The notes beneath the pieces were generated by a model that had not been told where the DNA came from, did not search any database, and saw only the letters and a list, made by a program, of their open reading frames with translations. A program made the position numbers and the translations under genes. Positions 23,301-34,900 of a stretch of 64,000 nt of DNA are shown here, one piece after another; positions within the stretch are counted from its first letter, which is position 1, and each line of letters opens with the position of its first letter. The stretch is from Lamellibrachia columna (Eukaryota > Annelida > Polychaeta > Sabellida > Siboglinidae), in the NCBI GenBank assembly GCA_963662155.1, contig OY759267.1:33460976-33524975 (forward strand). Direction: 5' to 3'.

Positions 23301-25886
23301 GACTATTCCAAAAATTATGTTACAAGTTCATTCGAGTGAGCTGAAAAAGTGAGTGTATTCGAGTATCGTACTAGAATACAGACTGTCTCAAGCTGAAGTA
23401 GCTCATATATGTGTGTTCTGCCCACTACAGGTGGTGGTTCCTTGTGTATGTAAGCAACTCCAACAACTAGGTAGGACATAGATTTTTTGAATGAATGCAT
23501 GATTTTCATTTACCTTTATCAACAGTCTAAATTAAATTTTTGTCTGCACAATTACCATTTTTATTTGGGGTAAGACCACAGTTGACCTTCCTGTTTACTG
23601 TTTCACACGAATGTAGGGCACGCGAAATTGTGAAATGTGAACTTAATAAATTCATATTATGTGACATGAGTGCCTTTGAGCATGAATATTCACAGGTTTG
23701 TTTATAGAAGCTATTGGCTGTGAAATAGTGCATTTTTTGGAGAGTTTAACTGGCGGAGGGATTTATGGGAATTTTTCTGCTATGGGCCACGTGGGCGCAT
23801 GAATACACGTCGGAAACTGCCAGCAATCCTGAAGGAGTGGTTTGCACCACTCTGTCAAAGTCATCCTGGCTTAGCCGTGGCAACCAAACCCCTCTGCTAA
23901 CCCCACTGGGTTCCTGTTGGATTGCTGCATCTGATGGTTTGTGGTAACAGTGGCCGGTCTTGAAGCCACCAATTTTCATCTTAATTCCACCAGCAGGTGG
24001 ACATTTCTCCTCACTCTTTCTACTACTACTACTACTATCATGTGTTGTCTCCTCCATTTTGAAATCCCAGGTAAATCCAAGTAAAATTACTAATGAATGT
24101 GACGAAACCGTTATCTGAATGCAAAGACGTCTAATCTACCTGAGAAACCAGATGACAGTGACAGGAGACCAGTATATTAGGGGGGTGGGGACATCTTCAA
24201 ACTAGTGCAGCCTCCCTCTGATAAGTTACATCAAAGCAGAACAAGACACATTATAATATAATTACTTAGCAGTCAACTTTTGTTTATTTCAGTTAATTAG
24301 ACACAGTCACCTTTACTCAAGTCCATGTGAAGAGCACACATCTATTGGGGGTTGAGAAAATCCTGGACAGGCCCAGCTGTTATCTGATATGGCCTAGTGA
24401 GCTGACGTAACTGTTTCACATGGAAGGTGAGTTGTTTTTGAGGACTCCACTAAGTAGGTTATGTAATGTTATGCAATTCGACAAGTTGAGGTGTCTGGCT
24501 TTTCAGTAATCCACACTCAAAGGTGATATTTGGGTCTGTTTACATAGGTGTATTGTGGCACCAGGTAAAAAATTATTATAACTTTCAGTATGGAATAACA
24601 ACTGGCTATATAGAATTTGATTACAGAACACATGCTGGACTATTCCAAAAAATATGTTACAAGTTCATTCGAGTGAGCTGAAAAAGTGAGTGTATTCGAG
24701 TATCGTACTAGAATACAGACTGTCTCAAGCTGAAGTAGCTCATATATGTGTGTTCTGCCCACCACAGGTTGTGGTTCCTTGTGCATATAAGCAACTCCAA
24801 CAACTAAGTAGGACATAGATTTTTTGAATGAATGCATGATTTTCATTTACCTTTATCAAGAGGCTAAATTTAATTTTTTTCTGCACAATTATCATTTTAT
24901 TTGGGGTAAGACCACAGTTGACCTTCCTGTTTACTGTTTCACACGAATGTAGGGCACGCGAAATTGTGAAATGTGAACTTAATAAATTCATATTATGTGA
25001 CATGAGTGCCTTTGAGCATGAATATTCACAGGTTTGTTTATATATAGTGCATTTTTTGGAGAGTTTAACTGGCGGAGGGATTTATGGGAATTGTTCTGCT
25101 ATGGGCCACGTGGGCGCATGAATACACGTCGGAAACTGCCAGCAATCCTGAAGGAGTGGTTTGCACCACTCTGTCAAAGTCAACCTGGCTTAGCCGTGGC
25201 AACCAAACCCCACTGCTAACCCCACTGGGTTCATGTTGGATTGCTGCATCTGATGGTTTGTGGTAACAGTGGCCTGTCTTGAAGCCACCAATTTTCATCT
25301 TAATTCCACCAGCAGGTGGACATTTGTCCTCACTCTTTCTACTACTCCTACTACTATCATGTGTTTTCTCCTCCATTTTAAAATCCCAGGTAAATCCAAG
25401 TAAAATTACTAATGAAAGTGACAAAACCGTTATCTGAATGCAAAGACGTCTAATCCACCTGAGAAACCAGATGACAGTGACAGGAGACCAGTATATTGGG
25501 GGGGTGGGGACATCTTCAAGCTAGTGCAGCCCCCCTCTGATAAGTTACATCAAAGCAGAACAAGTCACATTATAATATAATTATATAGCAGTCAACTTTT
25601 GTTTATTTCAGTTAATTAGACACAGTCACCTTTACTCAAGTCCATGTGAAGAGCACACATCTATTGGGAGTTGAGAAAATCCTGGACAGGCCCAGCTGTT
25701 ATCTGGTATGGCCTAGTGATCTGGCGTAACTGTTTCACAGGGAAGGTGAGTTGTTTCTGAGGACTCCACTAAGTAGGTTATGTAATGTTATGCAATTCGA
25801 CAAGTTGCGGTGTCTGGGTTTTCAGTAATCCACACTCAAAGGTGATATTTGGGTCTGTTTACATAGGTGTATTGTGGCACCAGGTA

Positions 25887-26486
25887 AAAAAATATACTTT
25901 CCTTTTCAGATTTTTCAAAATGTTTCTGTCCAACATGAATCCCTCTACCTTTCCCCGAGCATTCGCTCCCTGTTGTATCCGGCATCGCATTTCTACCTCT
26001 GAATGCTCATCCTCATTAACCATTCCTCCACGTTACACAAAGCCATCCACTTGGTTGAACTCCTCATCATCCAAACTAATGTTCAAGTCCTCTCTCTGAT
26101 GTCAAACACACATCTCTTCTGTCTTCTCCCGGCTCATTATCGGTCCGTGCTTCTTGAACATCCTCTTCCATTGCTCCAACACTTCCTGTAGTTCTTGTTT
26201 TTTGTCTGCTATCATGGCCAGATCGTTTGCATACATCCCCTTTCTGAGAACATCCTTCATGCTGATCTTCCTGCTGATTAGTGCCACCACCATGATAAAG
26301 AGTAAAGGGTCATTTCCGTGCCTCTAACCGATGTTAACTTTAAACTCTTCCGACAACCCATATCCAACCACAACTCTTGTTTTTGTTCTCAGGAACATGA
26401 CAGTTATGGGTGTTGCACGCCATGACACAGAACTGACTAAATACCACCAACTCATTACAAAGTCAGACTCCCAGTTAAGTCAGGCT
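25887..26486 (-). mobile_element. Reverse transcriptase fragment, array 2 family (second copy)
   Basis: It repeats 6843-7437 with the same two junctions, so the junctions existed before the super-duplication. The MYANDLAMIADKKQELQEVL motif is at 26102-26293. The only notable differences are single-base changes and a different form of the short duplicated 'agtcagactcccagataa' motif at its end. Confidence 0.7.
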
Positions 26487-26588
26487 CCCAGATAACTTAT
26501 TTTGTAATTTTTGTAAACTATTATAATGATCAAACTACAACACTGACTGATATGTATTGCCTGTATAGACTTGATGTCATCATTCCAG

Positions 26589-26747
26589 GTGCCACCATCA
26601 AACCTCAGTCACAACATGACTACATCAGTGGACGACACAGAGCCATTCGATTACACAACAATTGACGTACCAGCAGTAAAGACGTCACGACAGGACGGCG
26701 TCGGTGTCACCTGGGACAAACCACACCAGGATGAGAACATCGACAGC
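26589..26747 (+). CDS. Candidate exon of an unidentified gene (copy 2)
   Basis: Duplicate of 7540-7698 with the same acceptor, the GTAAGT donor and a 53-codon open frame (WDKPHQDENIDS at its end). The two amino-acid changes against copy 1 do not break it. Family unknown. Confidence 0.4.
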
Positions 26748-26776
26748 GTAAGTTCTTGGCTCATGCTGATTATTGC

Positions 26777-27230
26777 ACTCACAGCCAAGTCAGTCTTTAC
26801 GCAGACATTACAGCTTACTTGAAGTGTAAAGCGATTGTTGTACTCACAGCACAGTCAGTCTTTACACAGATATTACAGCTTACTTGAAGTGTAAAGTGAT
26901 TGTTGTACTCACAGCCAAGTCAGTCTTTACACAGATATTACAGCTTAGTTGAAGTGTCAAGTGATTGTTGTACTCACTGCCCAGTCAGTCTTTATTCCGA
27001 CATTACAGCTGACACGAATTGAAAAATTATTCTTCCACTCACATACCAGTGAGTCTTTATATAGGCCATACAACTGACTCAAAGTGTCAAATAATTATTG
27101 CACTTACATACCAGTGAGTCTCTATACAGATATAACAGCTGACTTGTAGTGTAAAGTGATTTTTGCACTCGCAACCCGGTTAGTCTTTCACGGACATTAC
27201 AGCTTACTAGAAGTGTAAAGAGTTCTCTTG
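26777..27230. repeat. 65-bp minisatellite (copy 2)
   Basis: Same seven-unit array as at 7728-8180, with independent single-base changes but the same unit number, so unit number has not changed since the duplication. Confidence 0.85.
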
Positions 27231-27671
27231 CTCGTGCATTAAAAACACGCGGGAAGGAGTTGTAGACCGAACTGCCCCAGGTATATGGGTAGCTGTCTTG
27301 CCCCAGGGGGCACCAAGATGGCTTTTTGGGGTATTTTTACTGCTGCAAATGTTGATCCTTTTATGGTCGTCGGCACACTGCTTCAAATGTTCATCCTATC
27401 ATTCCACTAGTATTCAACATATGTGTAATATAGATGTAATGTTTGGTCGAATTATATATATTTTTGGAATGGAACCATTGGTTGATTCAGACAGAAAAGG
27501 AAGCATTTAAGTAGACAGGTTTTCTTACACCTATGTGTAACAAGATATTTGTAAAAAAAATGTGTAACATATTCACATGGCCTGCATTAAAAGAAACTGT
27601 AGAAAATTTGACCCATTCATTTATTGGCTTTTGGGATGATGAAATGACGACATCTGTTAATATCATTGCAG

Positions 27672-27779
27672 ACACAATGGGTCAGCTCTTTACTCCATCT
27701 CTCGTGAGTAGTACGTCACCACGAAGAAGTGAGTTGGTTGTTGTGCATCAATCAGCTGAAATTTTCCCAGAAGCATATG
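27672..27779 (+). CDS. Candidate exon in the copy-2-specific insert
   Basis: A 108-base stretch between an acceptor (tatcattgcag) and a strong donor (GTAAGT) is open and reads DTMGQLFTPSLVSSTSPRRS and then VVVHQSAEIFPEAYG. Family not recognised. It lies in the 571 bases that copy 1 lacks. Confidence 0.35.
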
Positions 27780-27984
27780 GTAAGTGAGCAAGGAATATAT
27801 ATTTAGACTGAATTAATATTACACCATTAATTATTTCAATACTATGCGGGAAAGTTCATTTTGGCAAAAGTGTACCCTGTACGTGAAAACGCCCACATAC
27901 AAATGTATTTATTATTACCTTTGTTAAATTTAATTTATATAAATGTTATAACTTATTGTATTATTAAAAAAAATACCGTTGCAG

Positions 27985-28153
27985 TCGACGGTCCAACATA
28001 ATGAAGATATTGCCATATGGTTTCTCCTGGAAGTGTTTAAGGACAATCAATGCAGACTGTTCTGGCGACACAGCAAATGATCAAGTGTTGACTGAATTAA
28101 TACCATTCAGTGAACCATGTGTAGGTGTTAAATCTGTTATTGACCAGACTTGA
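27985..28153 (+). CDS. Candidate terminal exon in the copy-2-specific insert
   Basis: After an acceptor-like ttgcag (27980-27984) a frame reads RRSNIMKILPYGFSWKCLRT, then INADCSGDTANDQVLTELIP, and stops at TGA (28151-28153). It looks like protein, but its phase does not match the exon ending at 27779, so the pair cannot be joined as they stand. Confidence 0.3.
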
Positions 28154-28194
28154 GCGGATCTACACACTGGGTAGTGGGTCCAGGAAGTGTATGG

Positions 28195-28630
28195 AAGGAG
28201 ACCATTTTCTTGCTGAAGCTATCTGCCGCATTTGATACCATTGGTCACAGGACAACTTATTAAAAGTGTGTCAATGTGGTGTGGCATATCTGGAACAGAG
28301 CTGGTTCTCATAATATTTAACTGATAGATGCAAAAGAATGAAGATAGCGAATTGTTTCTCAGCTACGCTCCCTACTTCACGTAATGTTCCTCAGGGTGTT
28401 TCACTCTCTACGCTACTCTATTTGGCTCAGTTATCCAACGTCACAACTTGGATCACCAAGTGTATGCTAATAAATCACAGACCTATGCTATTTTGGCTAC
28501 ATGAGATACAAATCACTTCCAAAACTAGCTCAGGGATTGTCTCCACAAAATCTTCCATTGGATGACAGAGACCACATTAAAGTTAAATGCAAGTAAATCC
28601 GAGTTAGTTATTATTGGTGGGGTAAATTTT
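28195..28630 (+). mobile_element. L2/CR1-like LINE remnant (copy 2)
   Basis: Duplicate of 8575-9010 with the same broken motifs (LSAAFDTIGH, NVPQGVSLSTLLY, TETTLKLNASKSELVIIG). In this copy the LINE begins directly after the 571-base insert. Confidence 0.7.
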
Positions 28631-29515
28631 GCATGTCTATTTGAATCGATTAGGTGCGCACAATATGTTGCAAGACGTTTCCTTATGTGTCAGACTTTAG
28701 ATTGCATGTAGAGAAGCACAGTCAAATCAAAACGTGTGGAAAGCATTAGCTTAACAGTGTCGCCTGGCTGTTCTTCGATGAGAACAAATTTGCATGTTTG
28801 CTGGAGTGCCATAAAACACTAATATTATATAGCCTTTGTGTTTAGGGAGTGACGTAGAGTGATATAATGAAAGCATTGATTTACTAAAATGCAAGGAAGG
28901 ACATCAACGTAATAATTTACATGTAATTGATTACGGATTGACAGACGTTTGCTACGATGACAATAAAACTGATGCCGATTGACCAACTAATGCGAATCGA
29001 GAATAATAACCTGAATCTGAATATGTAATGATCGATGTACTTTTGTTTAAAAAATAAGAGTCCAATGACGTGAGTGACACTTAGCATTATCTGCTATTTG
29101 GTTGCACCTCCTATCGGTCGCTGGAGAGACCAATCCACAGTCACCGGGTCTCTTATGGTTACATATCGAGCAGCTCTCAGGGGAGAGATTTGTCGGCCCC
29201 CAGACCTTTCTGTAGTTCTCCAGCCAAACTACTGACAATCCCTATATGTTGAGCTTGTAACCTCCTATGACAACACGACAACCCGTTTATATAGTAGGTA
29301 AACCTATTTAGCTGAATTTGTGGTGTGAACTCTTGAAACAGGTTAACTTTACATTTAACTGATATAACAACTACTAATTAAACAATTTAGTTAATTAGAA
29401 TGTTTCTTATATGGCATAGTTCATGTTGTAATGCTGCAAAGTGTATAACATGCATAAATAATATTACTAGTCTATGTTATTGATATTGAATTATGCAGAT
29501 CTAGTGGTGAAATTA

Positions 29516-29551
29516 TGCGCATGCGCCGGAAGTTATCACTCTAAGATGGCG
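29516..29551 (+). promoter_or_regulatory. NRF-1 / ETS / YY1-like promoter cluster (copy 2)
   Basis: Unchanged duplicate of 9896-9931: TGCGCATGCGCC, CCGGAAGT and AAGATGGCG in the same spacing, with the same ATG in the YY1 motif. Confidence 0.5.
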
Positions 29552-31571
29552 TCTACTAGAACGTTGGCCGTGTAATTGATATCAACAACCCTACAAAACC
29601 CTGTCTTAGGAATACAACACACTCCAAATGGAAAAGGTTTATTATATTGGCAATAGTATCATCGAACAGTTGTGATAACTGGTATGTCTGTTTATTATCT
29701 ATGCATCTAGCAATTCCCACCGCCGTTACTTTGTTAACTGTTACGTTAGCCAACAATAAGCCAAAACGCATAGAAAGTCTCTCGTCTCCTTGCCAGCAAC
29801 AATCTAGCCAAATTTTCGTGCGACTAATACACAGTCATGAGTTGCATCAGAAGCAGAAAAACATAGTTGTCACTAATAAGTAATCTGTCCCAATACATTA
29901 ATCAAAACTCCATATGAAATGATCAATCGTTTGTAGAATGAATAAAATATGTATCAGAATTAAAACCATATCAAATATGTGTACTCCGTAGTATAGATAT
30001 TATTTATCTACAAAGCCAAACAATGTTTATACACAAACCTTCCGCATTCTGGTAGGTCACAAAGTCCCTGTTTATAATGCTCCTTTTGTTAGTAGCTGTC
30101 TCGAATCATCTCTTTCTTCACCAATTTCGTCCGACTGGCTGTCAACGCAATGCATTTCTACCTATCTAGATGAGATCAGCTTTTACAGAGAACACCACAG
30201 GAAGCACGCAGCGTGTGCTATTGATATACAACGTATGTTGAAGCAGATAACATGCACTCCAACACGGATGTAGCTCACGAAATGCTATCTTGCACACTCC
30301 TCCATATTTCTCCAATTGATCATTCTTCGGTCATGGTAGGCCGTATACCGTATACCAATTTTTGGAAGAAGAATCACCAACTTCGAATGGATTGCTATAT
30401 AAGACACGCTAAATGCAAGAACTCCCCGCATGCTGGCTGGTAAACAGGAATGAACCATTGTGGTCTGTTGTCTGTGCTGGCGGAAGTAATCAACGAACTA
30501 CGACACGCATTGTCCATGCGCTCGGACGGCGTTGTCCTGTTTGCATAACATAATCTATTGCAGCACCACGCCTTGACACCTGTCAACGCCCTGAATGATT
30601 TTGTAATCCTCACTTAGAAGCGCAATTTCTATGTAGCAATTATTCTGGTATCCTAATTGTATCGACATATGCGTGTTGTTCTATTGAGGATACGTAATCG
30701 TTCTGTTTACAGCAATTTTCTCAACATGGTTACACCAAAAAATAATAGTACGCATCAGTTAGTGTACGTTCAGTGTTCGAAGTGTTTTACACTTCACCCC
30801 TAGCACACCTGTTCATTCCAACTCCATCTCGACTTCTCTGGGAAGCATTCAGTCATGCTGCAGTTACTGCTCTAAGACCATTCGTACGTATAATCACCAC
30901 TGCATATAGCCAGATACTCATTCATACAAACGAATGAGCTGTGGCAACGTTCGGTGAAACAAATTGCCAAAGCTTCGAAACGGCAGCAAGACGGTTCAAG
31001 CTAGGGTTTTCACGACTGGGAGCCTGACGTTCTATCTGGAACGTTGTCACGCCCCATTCGATGGGAGAGAAGGAGAAGGGTCAGAGAAGAAGCGAGGAAG
31101 GGAGAGGAGGCAGCGCGGTAGGGAGATATGCCGTTTGTTTGTTAATGCAGACATGTACAAGTGTTTAGTAATATTTAATATGGCCATGGTTCGCACCACG
31201 CTGTAGCTTACTCATGCGCGCATCTTACTGCTAACACTAGTACGAAAAGTAAAATAATAAACCGCGCAAAAACAAATGTTGCAACATAGGCCTCTATAGC
31301 TCAATGCGCATACCAGCTCATATCACGGCATGTGGCTTTTATTAAACGTCGGCAGGGAAGCGTGTCTGCGTATCAGTGTTTGTTACACACGTGTATCCTG
31401 GTACAAAGTCAACACTTGTGTCGCACGCGGTGTCTATGATGGGGAGCGTTAAATGCTATATCAAAGATGATTGATTGTTTGCTATAATGTATACATCATC
31501 TAACGGGTTTCCTGGAACGAAACTAGCATTGGTATCGCATCAAAGAGACGTCGGAGTCGTGCATCAGTGCT

Positions 31572-31865
31572 TCACTTGACCTGGATGGAGGCAGAGTCTT
31601 GTAAGAGCAGTTGCTGTAGACGTGGGCGAATGGATGAAGATTGGGTGACGTCGAGCAAGACAAATATGTATTTGGGCAGCGGTTTGATGCTGCCGAGCGC
31701 CGTCGTCATGAGTTCGCTGTCGTCGATGAACTGTCGCATCAAACATACGACCACATTGTCGCCGTTGTCGAAGCCTCCTATTTTCGAGGCACCGACGTCG
31801 TCGCGATCACCGGCGTAGAGACGCAATCCCCACTCGTCTTCGACGTGTTTCAACAGTTGACTGCA
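31572..31865 (-). pseudogene. TIR-domain fragment (copy 2)
   Basis: Duplicate of the TIR-like frame at 11952-12245: GLRLYAGDRDDVGAS, DNVVVCLMRQFIDDSE and PKYIFVLLDV are kept. Against copy 1 the changes seen are CTA/CTG Leu, TCT/TCA Ser, GGC/GGT Gly (all silent) and one Val to Ala. The same TAA separates the box 1-like FVYCQGG. Array 2 again begins immediately upstream. Confidence 0.55.
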
Positions 31866-31937
31866 AACTTAGCGCGAGATTATCGCGAAGCCGCCCTGGC
31901 AATAGACAAAGTTAGGGGCGTGTTGGATTTACAGTGA

Positions 31938-34900
31938 GCTCACAGTTGTTCTAATAAATCAGTATTTGCGCTGAGTAGTAATGGCTTATGTTTTGGTAAC
32001 CAGATTGATTTGTTTAATGTTTTTATTTATACTTTCACTGAACATCCTTCTTGTCAAAGGATATTTGATTTTTTATGAGCATGCTGTAGTCAAGAAAAGT
32101 ACGTCGTTTATATGAGTACAACCATATGGTAAAATGCATATTGCTCAAACAAAGATACATATGAGAGATTGATTTTGTAAATATTTAGCAAATATTCTAT
32201 TGAAATAATGTTTTTTCTCATAAGCAATTTATACACTGCTTATAAAAATGTTGACCATATTATTGGATTTATTAAACATAACTTTTTTTTACCAAACTAA
32301 CGGTGCTTTTCCTCTTTTTTCACTGATGTTCATGGGTTAGGTTCAGGTAAAATATTGTCGTTTCACTCTTTCTGTTTTTTCTTTAAATAGTTTTCTATCG
32401 GCTGCCCCCTCTCCATCTTTCATCTTCCTCCTCTCCATCTTTCATCTTCCCCCGATCTTCTAATATCCCACCTCACGCAGTCCTTCGATCTTAGCTGTTC
32501 GTTCCCCTTTTCTTGCATCCTTGTGTTTTTTCACCTTTTACTTCCACTCTCTTTACTAGTATGTCTGCATCTATGCTTACCATGTGGCCTGCCCATTTCA
32601 ACTTGCTTCTCACCAATCTTCCGGTTGAACTGTTTTGTTGCATCACATATTTCGTCAGGTCGTTCATCTTTCTTTCGTCAACCCTCTTTGTTCGTGTTAT
32701 TCGACAAAACCAGAACCAACTTTCAGCTGCTGTTGTTGTTCTGTCAACGCCACTGTCTCCAAATACAGATTAAGGCATGCTTGTGTAACACAAGCTCTCA
32801 GGACTTTCCTTTTCAGCTTTTTCAAAATGTTTCTGTCCAACATGACTCCCCCTACCTTTCCCCAAGCATTCGCTCCCTGTTGTATCCGGCATCGCATTTC
32901 TACCTCTGAATTCTCATCCTCATTAACCATTCCTCCAACTTACACAAAGCCATCCACTTGGTTGAACTCCTTATCATCCAAACTAATGTTCAAGTCCTCT
33001 CTCTGATGTCAAACCCACATCTCTTCTGTCTTCTCCCGGCTCATTATCGGTCCGTGCTTCTTGAACATCCCCTTCCATTGCTCCAACACTTCCTGTAGTT
33101 CTTGTTTTTTGTCTGCTATCATGGCCAGATCGTTTGCATACATCCCCTTCCTAAGAACATCCTTCATGCTGATATTCCTGCTGATTAGTGCCACCACCAT
33201 GATAAAGAGTAAAGGGTCATTTCCTTGCCTCTAACCGATGTTAACTTTAAACTCTTCCGACAACCCATATCCAACCACAACTCTTCTTTTTGTTCTCAGG
33301 AACATGACAGTTATGGGTGTTGCACGCCATGACACAGAACTGACTAAATACAACCAATTCATTACAAAGTCAGACTCCCAGATAAGTACAACAGGTGTTG
33401 GAATGAACAAGTCAGCCAAGGAGTGAACTGTTAAGCACGTTGAACAATCCCAAAGAGTGGATACAGTGCTGTGTAAACATAAACATGCCTTTACTTTAGG
33501 TCTTTTTACAGGTGCTGCGGCAGCCAGGAACAATTTTGGTGGACCGAGAGTGAACAATATCAAGGGTCACTTCAATAGGATCGCGCTTGCCTATCCCCAC
33601 TTTGTGTGTTGGTACAGGTTGGTGTCATAAGTAGACGTAACCGCCTTGGAAGCAGGCCATTCATGGTGCTCTTGCAAATTCATTGGATTATGAGTGAAAC
33701 AGACATTGCAAAAACTGTAACAATGAATTGTGTGGGAGGGGAGAATGTCACATTAGATTGAGAAACTAACTTTTACAGTTGTTCTAATAAATCAGTATTT
33801 GCGCTGAGTAGTAATGGCTTATGTTTTGGTAACCAGATTGATTTGTTTAATGTTTTTATTTATACTTTCACTGTACATCTTTCTTGTCAAAGGATATTTG
33901 ATTTTTATGAGCATGCTGTAGTCAAGAAAAGTACGTCGTTTATATGAGTACAACCATATGGTAAAATGCATATTGCTCAAACAGAGATACATATGAGAGA
34001 TTGATTTTGTAAATATTTAGCAAATATTATATTTAAATAATGTTTTTTCTCATCAGCAATTTATACATTGCTTATAAAAATGTTGACCATATTATTGGAT
34101 TTATTAAACATAACTTTTTTTTACCAACCCTAACGGTGCTTTTCGTCTTTTTTCACTGATGTTGATGGGTTAGGTTCAGGTAAAATATTGTCGAGTCACT
34201 CTTTCTGTTTTTTCTTTCCATACTTTTCTATCGGCTGCCCCCTCTCCATCTTTCATCTTCCCCCTCTCCATCTTTCATCTTCCCCCGATCTTCTCATATC
34301 CCACCTCACGCAGTCCTTCGATCTTAGCTGTTCGTTCCCCTTTTCTTGCATCGTTGATGTTTTTTTACCTTTCTCTTCCACTCTCTTTACTAGTATGTCT
34401 GCATCCATCCTTACCATGTGGCCTGCCCATTTCAACTTGCTTCTCACCAATCTTCCTGTTGAACTGTTTTGTTGCATCACAAATTTCCTCAGGTCGTTCA
34501 TCCTTCTTTCGTCAACCCTCTTTTTTGTTCGTGTTATTCGACAAAACCAGAACCAACTTTCAGCTGCTGTTGTTCTGTCGACGCCACTGTCTCCAGATAC
34601 AGATTAAGGCATGCTTGTGTAACACAAGCTCTCAGGACTTTCCTTTTCAGCTTTTTCAAAATGTTTCTGTCCAACATGACTCCCTCTACCTTTCCGCAAG
34701 CATTCGCTCCCTGTTGTATCCGGCATCGCATTTCTACCTCTGAATGCTCATCCTCATTAACCATTCCTCCAAGTTACACAAAGCCATCCACTTGGTTGAA
34801 CTCCTTATCATCCAAACTAATGTTCAAGTCCTCTCTCTGATGTCAAACCCACATCTCTTCTGTCTTCTCCCGGCTCATTATCGCTCCTTCCTTCTTGAAC

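Larger units (their letters stand above)
14758..25886. repeat. Array 1: eight ~1.34-kb tandem monomers plus a partial one
   Basis: Monomers measured from 'tatatta' before the G-run start near 14761, 16106, 17447, 18794, 20138, 21482, 22827, 24173 and 25492, giving steps of 1345, 1341, 1347, 1344, 1344, 1345, 1346 and 1319 bases; the last copy stops at 25886. Each contains the ~400-base Mutator-like 5' flank, a ~570-base segment not found in the parent region, and about 250 bases of the transposase N-terminus on the - strand. Monomers differ by a few per cent. The varying G-run and serine-codon (TAC)n tract account for much of the length change. Confidence 0.92.
26487..31937. repeat. Segmental duplicate of 7438-12317
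   Basis: Direct copy of the earlier segment, offset 19,049 bases on its left part and 19,620 bases after about 28190, the difference being a 571-base stretch present only here. Spot comparison of several lines shows roughly one difference per hundred bases. Both copies run from the truncated reverse transcriptase fragment into the same first base of array 2. Confidence 0.92.
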
